From Dongia sedimenti (lineage in GTDB: Bacteria; Pseudomonadota; Alphaproteobacteria; Dongiales; Dongiaceae): a DNA stretch of 64,000 nt. Below the pieces are notes generated by a model. The model saw only the letters and a program-made list of their open reading frames with translations. It was not told the origin of the DNA and made no database searches. The position numbers were made by a program, and so were the translations under genes. This document shows, in pieces, positions 49,865 through 59,136 of this stretch. Location: NCBI GenBank assembly GCA_030715195.1, contig JAUYVI010000002.1:496001-560000 (forward strand), written 5' to 3'. Each line of letters begins with the position of its first letter. The first letter of the stretch is position 1.

Positions 49865-50632
49865 TCAATAACCGGCGGAAAGTCCGAAGTCGAAGCTGAT
49901 GGCGGCGCCGGTCAATGCGCCGAGTCGCGGCGAAGTCGCCATGTAGACCAGCTCCGCCACCTCTTCCGGCTGGATGAACCGCGCCCGCTCGCCCTGCGGA
50001 TAGCGTTTGCGGAGGTTCGCATAGTAGGCCTGGGCATCGCCGTTACCGAAAGTGTTGGCCTGATAGTGCAGCATCGGGGTCTCGACATCGGCGGGACAGA
50101 TCGCGACCGCTCGTATGCCGCGCGGCGCCAGCTCGACCGCCAGCGCCTTGGTCATGATCACCATGCCGCCCTTCGAGGCGCAATAGATCGCGGCCCCCGC
50201 ATTGCCGGTGAGCCCCGCATCCGAGGCGATGTTAACGATGATGCCGCCGGTCTTCTCCAGCGCCGGAATAGCGTAGCGGTTGGTGAAGAACGCACCCTTC
50301 AGGTTGACATCGATCACCCGGTCCCATTCGGCCTCGGTCGCCTCGTCCGAAGGGCCTTCGGTCCAGAGGCCCGCCGCGGCGACCAGAACGTCGAGCCGAC
50401 CCATTCTTGCCACGGTCTCGCTCACCATCCGCGCGCAATCGGCGACCTTGGTCACGTCGGCGGCGACCCCGAACGCGGGACCGAGCGCCTTGCGCGCTTC
50501 CTCGACGCGCTTCGGATCCAGATCGGAAATCGCGACCTGCGCGCCCGCTTCCAGAAAGCGCGCCGCAATGGCGCGGCCCATGCCGCCCGCCCCGCCGGTA
50601 ATCAGGACGACGCGGTCATCTTTCGTGCTCAT
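49865..50632 (-). CDS. SDR family oxidoreductase (1)
   Basis: A 255-residue classical short-chain dehydrogenase. The cofactor loop is TGGAGGMGRAIA (residues 12-23), with an acidic D at the end of strand 2 (ISDLDPKR), suggesting NAD. Catalytic Ser is in IVNIASDAG and the YxxxK pair in AAIYCASKGG. Substrate unknown. Its ATG overlaps the stop of the upstream SDR (ATGA), so the two are an operon, followed by the Hpt gene one base later. Confidence 0.92.
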   Translation of the reverse strand: MSTKDDRVVLITGGAGGMGRAIAARFLEAGAQVAISDLDPKRVEEARKALGPAFGVAADVTKVADCARMVSETVARMGRLDVLVAAAGLWTEGPSDEATEAEWDRVIDVNLKGAFFTNRYAIPALEKTGGIIVNIASDAGLTGNAGAAIYCASKGGMVIMTKALAVELAPRGIRAVAICPADVETPMLHYQANTFGNGDAQAYYANLRKRYPQGERARFIQPEEVAELVYMATSPRLGALTGAAISFDFGLSAGY

Positions 50633-51411
50633 CAGCTACCCTTGATTTCCTGAATGATGTTGCCGCCATCGACCACGATCAACTGGCCGTTGACGTAGCT
50701 CGCGCCCTCGCTCGCCAGGAAACAGGCGACGGCGCCCACCTCCTCCGGCCGGCCGGAGCGCCCCGCCGGCGTGTTGCGCCCCGCGCGCCGCTCTTTCGCG
50801 GTGGCGGAGCCGGTGTCGATCCAACCGGGCGCGATCGCGTTGGCGGTGATGCCTTTGCGCGCCAACTCCAACGCCAGCGAGCGGGTGTAGCCCATCATCG
50901 CCGCCTTGGCCGTGCCGTAGGCGCCGCCGCGGGGAAAGGTGACCAGCGGCCCGCTGACCGAGGAGATGTTGACGATGCGCCCGTAGCGTCCGCGCAGCAT
51001 GTGCGGTACCGCCGCGCGGGTGACGAAGAAGCAGGTGTCGAGGTTGAGCGACAAGGCCCGCTTCCACTCCGCGTCGCCGATGCGATCGACCCGCGACGCG
51101 CGATTGGCATGGCCGGTCTGCAGCATCCCGGCATTGTTGATCAGGATGTCGAGACGGCCGAACTTCTTCTTCACCGCGGCGACCAGCGCCTTCGCCGCGC
51201 CGTCATCGGTGAGATCGGCGATGAACGCGGCCTTCGCCGCCGCGCCACCGGGCAGTTCCTTCAGCCGCTCCTGGATGCGCTTGGTGGTCGAGGTGATCAT
51301 GACCTTGGCCCCGGCCTCGGCCAGCAGCTTCGCCGCGGCGAAGCCGATCCCGTCGGCGGCGCCGGCGCCCGTCACCAGGGCGACCCGCCCCTTGAAATCC
51401 ATACCCGTCAT
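50632..51411 (-). CDS. SDR family oxidoreductase (2)
   Basis: A 259-residue short-chain dehydrogenase. The cofactor loop reads TGAGAADGIGFA; the end of strand 2 is STTKR, which favours NADP. Catalytic residues are in IVNISSVSGPL (Ser) and AYGTAKAAM (Tyr, Lys). Most similar in form to 3-oxoacyl-ACP reductase-like SDRs. The ATG at 51411 was preferred; 51402 is also possible. First gene of the SDR pair and divergent from the aminotransferase operon. Confidence 0.91.
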   Translation of the reverse strand: MTGMDFKGRVALVTGAGAADGIGFAAAKLLAEAGAKVMITSTTKRIQERLKELPGGAAAKAAFIADLTDDGAAKALVAAVKKKFGRLDILINNAGMLQTGHANRASRVDRIGDAEWKRALSLNLDTCFFVTRAAVPHMLRGRYGRIVNISSVSGPLVTFPRGGAYGTAKAAMMGYTRSLALELARKGITANAIAPGWIDTGSATAKERRAGRNTPAGRSGRPEEVGAVACFLASEGASYVNGQLIVVDGGNIIQEIKGS

Positions 51412-51579
51412 GTGTCCCCGTCCGTTTGCGCGCCAATGCTTGATCATGCTTCGCTGACCACAAGCTTACCACCCCCTTGCCGAGGCCGCAGGCAATCGCT
51501 ATGAGTCTGCCCAGCGGTTGTCGCCGCCGGATTTGTTAACGCCCGGCCTCACACAGACACCGTCGCGCCGTGCATGCGG

Positions 51580-51596
51580 TACATAACCAATATGTA
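51580..51596. promoter_or_regulatory. TACATA-N5-TATGTA inverted repeat before the aminotransferase operon
   Basis: Six-base perfect arms around a five-base centre, 64 bp upstream of the start at 51661. Symmetry and position suggest an operator. No regulator gene is nearby, so control is by a factor encoded elsewhere. Confidence 0.4.
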
Positions 51597-51660
51597 GCCC
51601 CGGCGCGCTCACTCTCCCCACGCAGGATTTGCGAGCTCGCCGCGGCAGGGGTGCGTTCGA

Positions 51661-53043
51661 ATGCAACAGACTGAAGCCACGCGTAGCGTTCCCGGCATCG
51701 CTTCCAGTGCGATCGATGCCATGCTGAAGCGCGAGCGGGACCGGTTCCTGCAGGCCAACCCGACCTCGGCCAAGCTGGCCGAGCAGGCCAAGGCGCATTG
51801 GCACAACGGCGTGCCGATGCACTGGATGCTCGACTGGTCCACGCCCTTTCCGCTCTACGCCAAGGAAGCTCGGGGCGCGACGCTGACCGATGTCGACGGG
51901 CACGCCTATGACGATTTCTGCCTCGGCGACACCGGTTCGATGTTCGGCCATTCGCCGGAGCCGGTGGTGCGCGCGATCCGCGAGCAATCGACCCGCGGCC
52001 TCACCTACATGCTCTCGACCGAGGATGTGCCGGTCGTCGGCCAGCTGCTCTCCGACATGTTCGGCCTGCCGTTCTGGCAGGTGGCGACCACCGCGACCGA
52101 TGCCAACCGCTTCGTGATCCGCTGGTGCCGCGCCGTCACCAAGCGGCCGAAGGTGCTGATCATGAGCGGCTGCTATCACGGTGCGGTCGACGACACTTTC
52201 CTCCGCCTCGACAACGGCAAGCCCGCCAACCGCGCGGGGCTCATGGGCCAGATCTATGACCTGACGCAGGGCACCGTGGTCGTCGAGTTCAACGACCTCG
52301 AGGCGCTCGAGCGCGCGCTCAAAGCGGGCGACGTCGCCTGCATCCTGACCGAGCCGGCGCTGACCAATATCGGCATGGTGCTGCCCGAGCCGGGCTATCT
52401 CGACGGCATGGCGGCGCTCGCCAAGCAATACGGCACGCTGCTGATCATCGACGAGACCCACACGATCTCGACCGGCTATGGCGGCTACACCCGCATGCAC
52501 AATCTGAAGCCGGACTTCTTCACGCTGGGAAAACCGGTGGCCGGCGGCATCCCCTGCTCGGTCTTCGGCTTCACCGCCGAGATGGCCGAGCGCATGCGCC
52601 GGGCCGAAGCGGAAGCGGGTCCCGGCTATAGCGGCATCGGCACCACCTTGAGCGCCAATGCCTTGCAGCTCCACTGCATGCGCGCCAACCTCTCCGAGGT
52701 GATGACGCCTGCCAACTACCGGCACATGCTCGACCTCTCCGAGCGCCTGGCCCGCGGCGTCGAGGCGGAGATCCGGAAGCGCAACGTGCCCTGGCATGTC
52801 TCCAATGTCGGCGCTCGCGCCGAGTTCGTCTGCGCGCCGACCCGTCCGAAGAACGGCGCCGAGGCCAAGGCCGCGATGCGGCCGCAGCTCGAGCTGGCGG
52901 TCCATCTCTATCTGTTGAACCGCGGCGTGCTGATCGCGCCGTTCCACAACATGACCCTGCTCTCGCCCGCGACCACCGCCGCCCAGGTCGATCACCTGGT
53001 CGCGACGGTCGGCGGGTGCTTGGACGAGTTGAAGGCGGCCTGA
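51661..53043 (+). CDS. Class III PLP-dependent aminotransferase
   Basis: A 460-residue class III transaminase, closest in layout to glutamate-1-semialdehyde aminomutase-like enzymes. It has the phosphate-cup residues TTATDANRFVIR, D264 (LLIIDETHT) that pairs with the pyridine nitrogen, and Schiff-base K291 in FTLGKPVAGG. The N-terminal 60 residues (HNGVPMHWMLDWSTPFPLYAKEA) precede the core. Two bases separate it from the glutamine-synthetase-like gene, so the two enzymes probably share a pathway, most likely amine or amino-acid use; the substrate is inferred only. Confidence 0.9.
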   Translation: MQQTEATRSVPGIASSAIDAMLKRERDRFLQANPTSAKLAEQAKAHWHNGVPMHWMLDWSTPFPLYAKEARGATLTDVDGHAYDDFCLGDTGSMFGHSPEPVVRAIREQSTRGLTYMLSTEDVPVVGQLLSDMFGLPFWQVATTATDANRFVIRWCRAVTKRPKVLIMSGCYHGAVDDTFLRLDNGKPANRAGLMGQIYDLTQGTVVVEFNDLEALERALKAGDVACILTEPALTNIGMVLPEPGYLDGMAALAKQYGTLLIIDETHTISTGYGGYTRMHNLKPDFFTLGKPVAGGIPCSVFGFTAEMAERMRRAEAEAGPGYSGIGTTLSANALQLHCMRANLSEVMTPANYRHMLDLSERLARGVEAEIRKRNVPWHVSNVGARAEFVCAPTRPKNGAEAKAAMRPQLELAVHLYLLNRGVLIAPFHNMTLLSPATTAAQVDHLVATVGGCLDELKAA

Positions 53044-53045
53044 TC

Positions 53046-54440
53046 ATGAACATGCACCCGAAAGCCCAGGCCAATCCCGGCATCGGCACGGTCGAGGAAT
53101 GCGACGCCTTCTTCGCGGCGCATCCGGAGATCGAGAACGTCCAGATCTTCTTCGTGAACCAGTCCGGCGTGCCGCGCGGCAAGAACCTGCGCAAGCGCGA
53201 CGTGCGCGGGATCTTCGAATACGCGCGGATGATCCCCGGCACCATGCTGGCGCTCGACATCAACGGCGAGGACGTCGAGGAGAGCGGCCTGGTCATGAGC
53301 GACGGCGATGCCGACCGGCTCGGCCGGCCGGTGCCCGGCACGCTGCAGCCTGCACGCTGGCTGGGTCCCGATTTTGCCCAGGTGATGCTCTCGGTCTATG
53401 AGCTCGACGGCGCGCCTTGCAACGTCGATCCCCGCCATGTGCTGAAGGGGGTGGTCGACCGTTTCAAGGAGCTCGACCTCACGCCGGTCATCGCCTGCGA
53501 GCTCGAGTTCTATCTGATGGAGCGCGGCGCACCCGGGCAAGGCCCCGCATCGCCGGTCACCGGTCATCGCAGCAAGCACATCCAGGCCTATGGACTGCGC
53601 GAGCTCGATGACTTCCAGCCCTTCATGGACGACCTTTACGCCCATGGCGAGGCGGCGGGCCTGCCCTTGGAATCCGCGATCTCGGAGAACGCGCCGAACC
53701 AGTTCGAGGTCGGCCTGGTGCATCGCGCCGATGCTTTGCGCGCGACCGACGAGGCGCAGATCTTCAAGCGCCTGGTCAAGGGCACCGCGATGCGCCACGG
53801 GCTCGAGGCCACCTTCATGGCGAAGCCGCATAATGGCCTCGCCGGCAGTGGCCAGCATCTCCATGTCAGCTTGGCCGACAAGCACGGCAAGAATGCCTTC
53901 GCCAGCGACGATCCGACCGGCAACGAGCTCCTCAAATTCGCGATCGGCGGCATGAAGGCGCTGCTGGGCGATGCCATGGCGATCTTCGCGCCCAACGCCA
54001 ATTCCTATAAGCGCTTCCAGGCCAATCTCTATGCGCCGGTGGCGCCGACCTGGGGCGTCAACAACCGCACTGTCAGCTTCCGCGTGACGGCCGGCCCCGC
54101 CGCGTCACGCCATGTCGAGCACCGGATCTGCGGCGCCGATGCCAATTCCACACTGGCGGTGGCGGCCCTGCTCGCCGCGATCCACCACGGGATCACGCAC
54201 CGGATCGATCCCGGCGCGCCGATCGTGGGCGACGGCTATGCCCTGGCGGCCGAGCATGGCCTGAGCCTGCCGCGGCACTGGAACCTGGCGCTGGATGCCT
54301 TCGCCAACTCGGTGCCGATGCGCGACTATTTGGGAGCGCGCTTCCACCAGATGTTCACCGCGATCAAGCGCTCGGAATACGACCGATACAACGCCCGGGT
54401 GACCGAGCTCGACTACGAGTGGTATCTCCGAAACGCCTGA
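53046..54440 (+). CDS. Glutamine synthetase family protein
   Basis: A 464-residue GS-fold ligase (residues 20-110 beta-Grasp, then catalytic domain). The catalytic segments are CELEFYLMERG, PNQFEVGLVH and NGLAGSGQHLHVSL, with a Pro-rich ending AGPAASRHVEHRICGADAN. It is not the biosynthetic GlnA: it lacks the C-terminal adenylylation Tyr loop and resembles PuuA/GlnT-type gamma-glutamyl amine ligases. The ATG at 53046 was chosen over 53016. Adjacent to a class III aminotransferase, it fits a gamma-glutamylated amine route. Confidence 0.9.
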   Translation: MNMHPKAQANPGIGTVEECDAFFAAHPEIENVQIFFVNQSGVPRGKNLRKRDVRGIFEYARMIPGTMLALDINGEDVEESGLVMSDGDADRLGRPVPGTLQPARWLGPDFAQVMLSVYELDGAPCNVDPRHVLKGVVDRFKELDLTPVIACELEFYLMERGAPGQGPASPVTGHRSKHIQAYGLRELDDFQPFMDDLYAHGEAAGLPLESAISENAPNQFEVGLVHRADALRATDEAQIFKRLVKGTAMRHGLEATFMAKPHNGLAGSGQHLHVSLADKHGKNAFASDDPTGNELLKFAIGGMKALLGDAMAIFAPNANSYKRFQANLYAPVAPTWGVNNRTVSFRVTAGPAASRHVEHRICGADANSTLAVAALLAAIHHGITHRIDPGAPIVGDGYALAAEHGLSLPRHWNLALDAFANSVPMRDYLGARFHQMFTAIKRSEYDRYNARVTELDYEWYLRNA

Positions 54441-54512
54441 CTGCTATCGGCTTGATCCGGATCACTACGTAACGCGCGCTTCGCTGTTTGCGCCTTGCAT
54501 CATGGTAAATTA

Positions 54513-54555
54513 AGGCCATCTTGTAGCCACACGGATGGCCGTGGTAGTTTTTTGT
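54513..54555 (+). terminator. Possible terminator of the aminotransferase/GS operon
   Basis: GGCCATC and GATGGCC arms around a 13-nt loop, or the alternative CCACACGG...CCGTGG, are followed by TTTTTTG. The T run is seven bases from the first stem, so the match to a classic terminator is imperfect. Confidence 0.4.
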
Positions 54556-54623
54556 CAAATCAACGCCCTAGAGTCGGCAGGCCGCCGGCATGCGGGCGAA
54601 ACAGTCAGACAGCGGAGTAATCC

Positions 54624-54857
54624 TTGGGTCTCTTCAGAAGCCGGAAACCGGTGCAGGTCAATGTCGGCAACCGCTATCAGGTCGGCGATTCACCGCTGAT
54701 GGTGTGGGAGGTCGCGAACCTGTTCCAGGGCATCGACGGCACGCCCTATGCGCATATCTTCTGTGTTGCCGATCCCAGCCGCCGCAAGACCGTCGCGCAG
54801 AACGCGCTTGAGGCGGGCAATCAATACGTCCGCATTCCGGACGCGCACGCGCACTGA
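54624..54857 (+). CDS. Small conserved protein of unknown function
   Basis: A 77-residue soluble protein beginning at TTG, with GGAG seven bases upstream. It looks beta-rich (VNVGNRYQVGDSPLMVWEVANLF; YAHIFCVADPSRRKTVAQNAL) with one Cys. Relatives seem to exist in other alphaproteobacteria but I know no function. It stands alone between the GS operon and the O-methyltransferase. Confidence 0.75.
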   Translation: MGLFRSRKPVQVNVGNRYQVGDSPLMVWEVANLFQGIDGTPYAHIFCVADPSRRKTVAQNALEAGNQYVRIPDAHAH

Positions 54858-55001
54858 ATCCAATCGCGCCGGCGCCGCCAGGGCGGCGACGCGCGGATCC
54901 CGGAGCGGTCTCGGAAAATCTCGCCCCGCTGCCACGTCAGGACGGAACGGAGCGTTATCTTGTGGCAGCCGGCACGCCATCAAGCATCGGGGGACTGAAA
55001 C

Positions 55002-55661
55002 ATGGCGCGCCGCTCGCTGGAGCTTGACGACCGTCTTTACGACTATCTTGTCCAGTTTGGCACGCGGGAGAGCGATCTCCTGAAGGACCTCCGCGCCGAG
55101 ACCGCGAAGCTGCCCGGCGCCGGCATGCAGATCGGTCCCGAGCAGGGCGCTTTCATGGGATTACTGGTGGAGCTGATCGGCGCCAAGCGCGCGCTCGAGA
55201 TCGGCACCTTCACAGGCTATTCCAGCCTCTGCATCGCCGGCGCGCTGCCGGCCGACGGCAAGCTGATCTGCTGCGACGTCAGCGAGGAATACACCAAGGT
55301 CGCCCGCGACTACTGGCGCCGCGCCGGCCTCGAAAGCAAGATCGAGTTGCGCCTGGGGCCTGCCGTGGCCACGTTGGACGCGCTGATCGACGCCGACGTC
55401 GAGCCGTTCGACTTCGCCTTCATCGACGCCGACAAGACCAATTACGGCAACTACTACGACCGCGCGTTGAAGCTGGTGCGTCCGGGCGGGCTCATCGCCA
55501 TCGACAACGTCCTCTGGGGTGGCGACGTCGCCAAGCCCGAGGAGAACGATGCGGACACCCAGGCGATCCGCGCGCTCAACGAGATGGTCCGCAACGACGA
55601 ACGTGTCACGCTGGCTTTGGCACCGATCGGCGACGGACTCACGCTGGCGCGGAAGCGCTAA
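55002..55661 (+). CDS. O-methyltransferase (caffeoyl-CoA O-methyltransferase-like)
   Basis: A 219-residue class I SAM methyltransferase of the COMT-like group. Motif I is ALEIGTFTGYSSL, the metal-binding Asp is in FDFAFIDADKTNY, and LVRPGGLIAIDNVLWGG is motif III. The enzymes act on catechols and related phenols with Mg. The substrate is not evident from neighbours. Confidence 0.93.
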   Translation: MARRSLELDDRLYDYLVQFGTRESDLLKDLRAETAKLPGAGMQIGPEQGAFMGLLVELIGAKRALEIGTFTGYSSLCIAGALPADGKLICCDVSEEYTKVARDYWRRAGLESKIELRLGPAVATLDALIDADVEPFDFAFIDADKTNYGNYYDRALKLVRPGGLIAIDNVLWGGDVAKPEENDADTQAIRALNEMVRNDERVTLALAPIGDGLTLARKR

Positions 55662-55677
55662 CGTTCGAAGCGCCGGC

Positions 55678-55878
55678 TTAGGGCGAGGTGCTCTTGGTCG
55701 TGGTCGTCGTCGTGGTCGTATCGCCATTGGCGTTCGGCACCGTCGTCTGCTCGGTGGTCGTGGTGCTGTCGAAATAGCCGTTGTGATAGGCGAAGGCACC
55801 GATGATAACGGCGACCGCCAGGCCGCCGACGATGAAGTACCGGTCGTGCCTGATGCCGCCGGTCGTGACTTCTGCCAT
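55678..55878 (-). CDS. Small single-pass membrane protein with Thr-rich tail
   Basis: A 66-residue protein starting MAEVTTGG with AGGAG six bases upstream. One membrane helix (FIVGGLAVAVIIGAFAYH) is followed by a low-complexity Thr-rich tail (DSTTTTEQTT...TTTTTTTTKSTSP). The tail is probably disordered and periplasmic. No family recognised; it precedes, on the same strand, no other gene closely and converges on the O-methyltransferase. Confidence 0.75.
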   Translation of the reverse strand: MAEVTTGGIRHDRYFIVGGLAVAVIIGAFAYHNGYFDSTTTTEQTTVPNANGDTTTTTTTTKSTSP

Positions 55879-56002
55879 GGAAAATCTCCTAGCGTTCGGT
55901 GTGTGGGTCAGTTTGGGGCCGGCATTGTGCTGGGATGCATCTCCGCGCGGCTGCCGCCGCCCGAATGACGGGCGACGGCGCGTCCCGGTCGAAATCGTCG
56001 GC

Positions 56003-56437
56003 CTATCGAACGACATGCCAATTCTGATTGTAGTTATCGCCCTTCATGTCGCCCTGCATCGTGTCGTCGGCGAAGGTGTAGAGGGGCCGGCCCTGCTTCG
56101 CCCACTGCATGGTGCCGTCATTGCGACGGATGATGGTCATGTCGCCGGAAGCCTGCTGGCCCGGCATCGCCTCGACCGGAGGCCAATAGCTGGCGCAGGG
56201 GCCGTAGCATGTCGATTGACCGGCGGCATCCTTGTCGAAGGTGTAGACGGTCATCCCGGAGGCCGTGGTCATCAGCGTGTTCGAGCTCGTCTGGGTCGTC
56301 GTCATCCTCGGCTGGTTCGAGGGGGCCTGGACCTGGCCGGGGGCGTCGTAGCGGCCGCCGCTCTGCATACAGCCGGCGAGCAGCATCGTTGCGGCGACCG
56401 CACAGAGCGGCAGCCCGAGTGACCGTATCCGGGTCAT
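56003..56437 (-). CDS. Lipoprotein with secreted YxFxxD repeats (COG4315 type)
   Basis: A 144-residue lipoprotein. The lipobox LLAGC is at the end of the signal (residues 8-22), and two copies of the Y-x-F/W-x-x-D motif ([20 protein letters not shown]) with Cys-Pro-Trp context ([11 protein letters not shown]) mark the secreted-repeat family. Function of the family is unknown. The ATG at 56437 has GGAG six bases upstream; a longer frame is not likely. Confidence 0.9.
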
Positions 56438-56640
56438 TGGTTTCTCCATCTTTCGAGACCGGCGCATCACAGGCGCCACTGGCGTCGGGCTCAGGCGTGT
56501 CAGCGCCTTCAGCCCCGTAGCCCATTGAATACGGCGGGAAGGGATAGGTTGCCCGCGGCACAAGATTAAGTGAGAGGCGGCCCAGGGTGGCGTCCAGAAC
56601 AGGGCTGCAATCGGCGGCGCCTCCGGTTTAAGCTGGCGCC

Positions 56641-57120
56641 ATGTCCGTCATGGCTTATCCCGTCGTCGAGTATCCGGAGCTGCTCTCGCCGATACTGCGC
56701 GAGGGTTACGGCTATTGGCGGGGCAAGCGGGGCGACCGGCTGTTTCCCGCACGCGCCGACTTCGATCCGCTGCTGGAAATCCCGAAGCTCGTCCGCAACA
56801 TGATGCTGCTGGACGTGCTCCATGAGCCGCTCGATTTCCGCTATCGCCTGATCGGCGACAAGCTGCGCCATCACATGGCCGAGAACTGGGTCGGCCGGCG
56901 CTGGTCGGAAATCGAGCAGCAGCGCGCACCGAACCCGATCTGGCTGCACCACCAATGGGTGGTCGAGAACCGCGAACCGCGCTTCATCCGCCCGAACTAT
57001 GTGGGGCCGCACAAGCAGTTCCTGTTCATCGAATCCGCGGTGCTGCCGCTGGGCTCCGATCCCGAGCGGGTCGACATGCTGATGTTGTTCGTGGACTTCC
57101 TGTCGAAGGTCGGGCGGTAG
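56641..57120 (+). CDS. PAS domain protein (PAS_5 family)
   Basis: A 159-residue protein with a single PAS_5 domain ([67 protein letters not shown] in parts). PAS_5 proteins are common and mostly uncharacterised in alphaproteobacteria; ligand unknown. No output domain is fused. It ends six bases from the convergent amidinotransferase-fold gene. Confidence 0.88.
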
Positions 57121-57126
57121 GGCTTC

Positions 57127-58143
57127 CTATACCCGGTCCCGGATCAGCGGCGTGGTCGAGCAGTGGATGCCGCCGCCGTTGAGATGCATCGCGTCATAGG
57201 GCAGCGCCTTCCACTCGATCCCCTTCTTGGCGAGTTGGTCGAGCAGGCGGTTGGAGCCGCCCTCCGGGATCAGCAGCTTGCGCGGCGCCACGGCGAGCGA
57301 ATTGACGACCCAGCCGTAGTCCGAAGGCTCGATCTCGATGGTCTCGACCTTGAGGCGCTTGAGGTCCTGCAGGAAGGCATAGGAGAGACCGGCGGGATTG
57401 ACCAACGCCAGGCCCTTGTCCACCATCAGGAACGAACCGTCGATATGGATGTCGTAGCCGACCAGGTCGGTGACGATGAGCTCGACCCCCTGGCGCTTCA
57501 GCACCTCGCCGACCTGGGCGGCGCCCTCGTGGTTGACCCGGACGCCGCAGCCGATCACCGCGGTCTTGTCGTCGATCCAGGCGAAGCTGCCGCCCTCCAT
57601 CAGCGCGGAGCCGGAGAGCGTGCGCAGGATCGGCACGCCGAGCTTGGCCAAAGTGCGGGTGACGGCGAGCTCCTCGCCCCGCCGGATCCGGGCGCCCATC
57701 CGGCAGACGATGGCGCCACCCTTCACCATGATCAGCGGATCGCGGGCATAGCAGGACTTCAGCCGCTTGCCGTGATCGCCTTCGATCTCGAACACGTCGA
57801 CACCCTCGGCGCGGAGGGCCGCGGTCAAGCCGTCGTGCTGGGCCTGCATCTCGGCCAAGGGCGGGACGCGGTCGCTCTGGAAGTACCAGCCTTCCTTGAT
57901 GTCGCCATAGGAGCCGATCTCCGGAATGCGCTTCTTCGGATCGACGACTTTGAGCTCGTCGCCCGGGCGGTGCACCAAGACCGCCCGCATGCGCCCGACA
58001 TCGTTGTCGATGCCCCAGGCGCGGCCCCAGTATTTCTCCAGTTCGTCAGCTTCCTCGAACTCCGGCGTGGCGCCGGCGGCGAACATCTTGACCGTCTGGT
58101 TGTAGATCCAATGCGCGGAAGATTGGCTGGCTTCGTCGGTCAT
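57127..58143 (-). CDS. Amidinotransferase/dimethylarginine dimethylaminohydrolase family protein
   Basis: A 338-residue guanidine-modifying enzyme. It has the acidic ALMEGGSF, the catalytic His in YDIHIDG and the nucleophile C328 in HLNGGGIHCSTTPL, which is the standard end of the family. Reactions include hydrolysis of methylated arginine or transfer of amidino groups; the exact substrate is not clear. The start MTDEAS at 58143 has GGAG seven bases upstream. Divergent from the LysE gene. Confidence 0.92.
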   Translation of the reverse strand: MTDEASQSSAHWIYNQTVKMFAAGATPEFEEADELEKYWGRAWGIDNDVGRMRAVLVHRPGDELKVVDPKKRIPEIGSYGDIKEGWYFQSDRVPPLAEMQAQHDGLTAALRAEGVDVFEIEGDHGKRLKSCYARDPLIMVKGGAIVCRMGARIRRGEELAVTRTLAKLGVPILRTLSGSALMEGGSFAWIDDKTAVIGCGVRVNHEGAAQVGEVLKRQGVELIVTDLVGYDIHIDGSFLMVDKGLALVNPAGLSYAFLQDLKRLKVETIEIEPSDYGWVVNSLAVAPRKLLIPEGGSNRLLDQLAKKGIEWKALPYDAMHLNGGGIHCSTTPLIRDRV

Positions 58144-58245
58144 CCCAAGCTCCGATGAAATGAGGAGCGGCCAGTGTAGCGCCGCCGCCATGCTTGCGCG
58201 ACCGGATCAATCGGCTAGGCTGGCGAACCACCTTGGGGAGCCGCC

Positions 58246-58857
58246 ATGAGCATCGATTTCCTGGTCACCTCGCTGATCATCGTCGCCTCGCCGGGGACCG
58301 GCGTGCTCTACACCCTCGCCGCCGGCCTCTCGCGCGGATCGAAGGCGAGCGTGGTCGCCGCCTTCGGCTGCACGCTCGGCATCGTGCCGCACATGGCCGC
58401 CGCGATCCTCGGCCTCGCCGCCCTGCTCCACACCAGCGCCGTCGCGTTCCAGACCTTCAAGTATGTCGGCGTCGCCTACCTGCTCTACATGGCCTGGATG
58501 ACCTTGAAGGAGCATGGCGCGCTGAAAGTGGAGCCGGATACCAGCGGGCGTTCCGCGCTGCAGGTGACCCTTCACGCGGTCCTGATCAACATCCTCAACC
58601 CGAAGCTCTCGATCTTCTTCTTCGCCTTCCTGCCGCAATTCGTCCAGGCGCAGGAGCCGCACCCGCTCGCACGCATGCTGGAGCTCTCCGCGGTCTTCAT
58701 GGCTCTGACCTTCGTGGTCTTCGTCGGCTACGGCCTGTTCGCGGCGTCGATCCGCCGGCACGTGATCACCCGCCCCGGCATCCTCACCTGGATGCGCCGG
58801 GCTTTCGCCGGTGCTTTCGTCGCCCTGGGCGCGAAGCTCGCGGCGGCCGAGCGCTAG
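58246..58857 (+). CDS. LysE family translocator
   Basis: A 203-residue membrane protein with six hydrophobic segments and the typical start FLVTSLIIVASPGTGVLYTL, in which the SPG motif is conserved in LysE/RhtB exporters, and LINILNPKLSIFFFAFLPQF, the second signature. Substrates are amino acids or derivatives. It lies divergent from the amidinotransferase-fold gene, which is compatible with export of a guanidino amino acid but this is inference. Confidence 0.93.
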   Translation: MSIDFLVTSLIIVASPGTGVLYTLAAGLSRGSKASVVAAFGCTLGIVPHMAAAILGLAALLHTSAVAFQTFKYVGVAYLLYMAWMTLKEHGALKVEPDTSGRSALQVTLHAVLINILNPKLSIFFFAFLPQFVQAQEPHPLARMLELSAVFMALTFVVFVGYGLFAASIRRHVITRPGILTWMRRAFAGAFVALGAKLAAAER

Positions 58858-59136
58858 AGCCATCCACATGCCGATTTCGTGGAGGTCGGCGACATAGGTC
58901 TCCAGGCGGGCCTGGCGACCCGATGTCCACGAAAAGGGCTGTGATAGGTCTCCGCGCCCAGCGGGCGGAGCCGACCGGCATGCCGGTCATCCGCCTGGCG
59001 GAACGTCAGAGCAAAGCCTCCCTGCAAATTGCAATAGTCCGGGCCGCAAATGCCTGTGGTTGTGATCTTGCTCATATCGCGGCCCGACAGAAATTACGAT
59101 AGTCCGGCCCGCCACAATTCATGGAAGGCGCGAGAA
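58858..59136. other. Intergenic region with imperfect direct repeats
   Basis: No gene is visible. ATAGGTCTCC occurs at 58893-58902 and 58944-58953, and a second motif, ATAGTCCGG(G/C)CCGC, occurs near 59034 and 59099. The first pair might reflect a decayed duplication. Confidence 0.35.
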
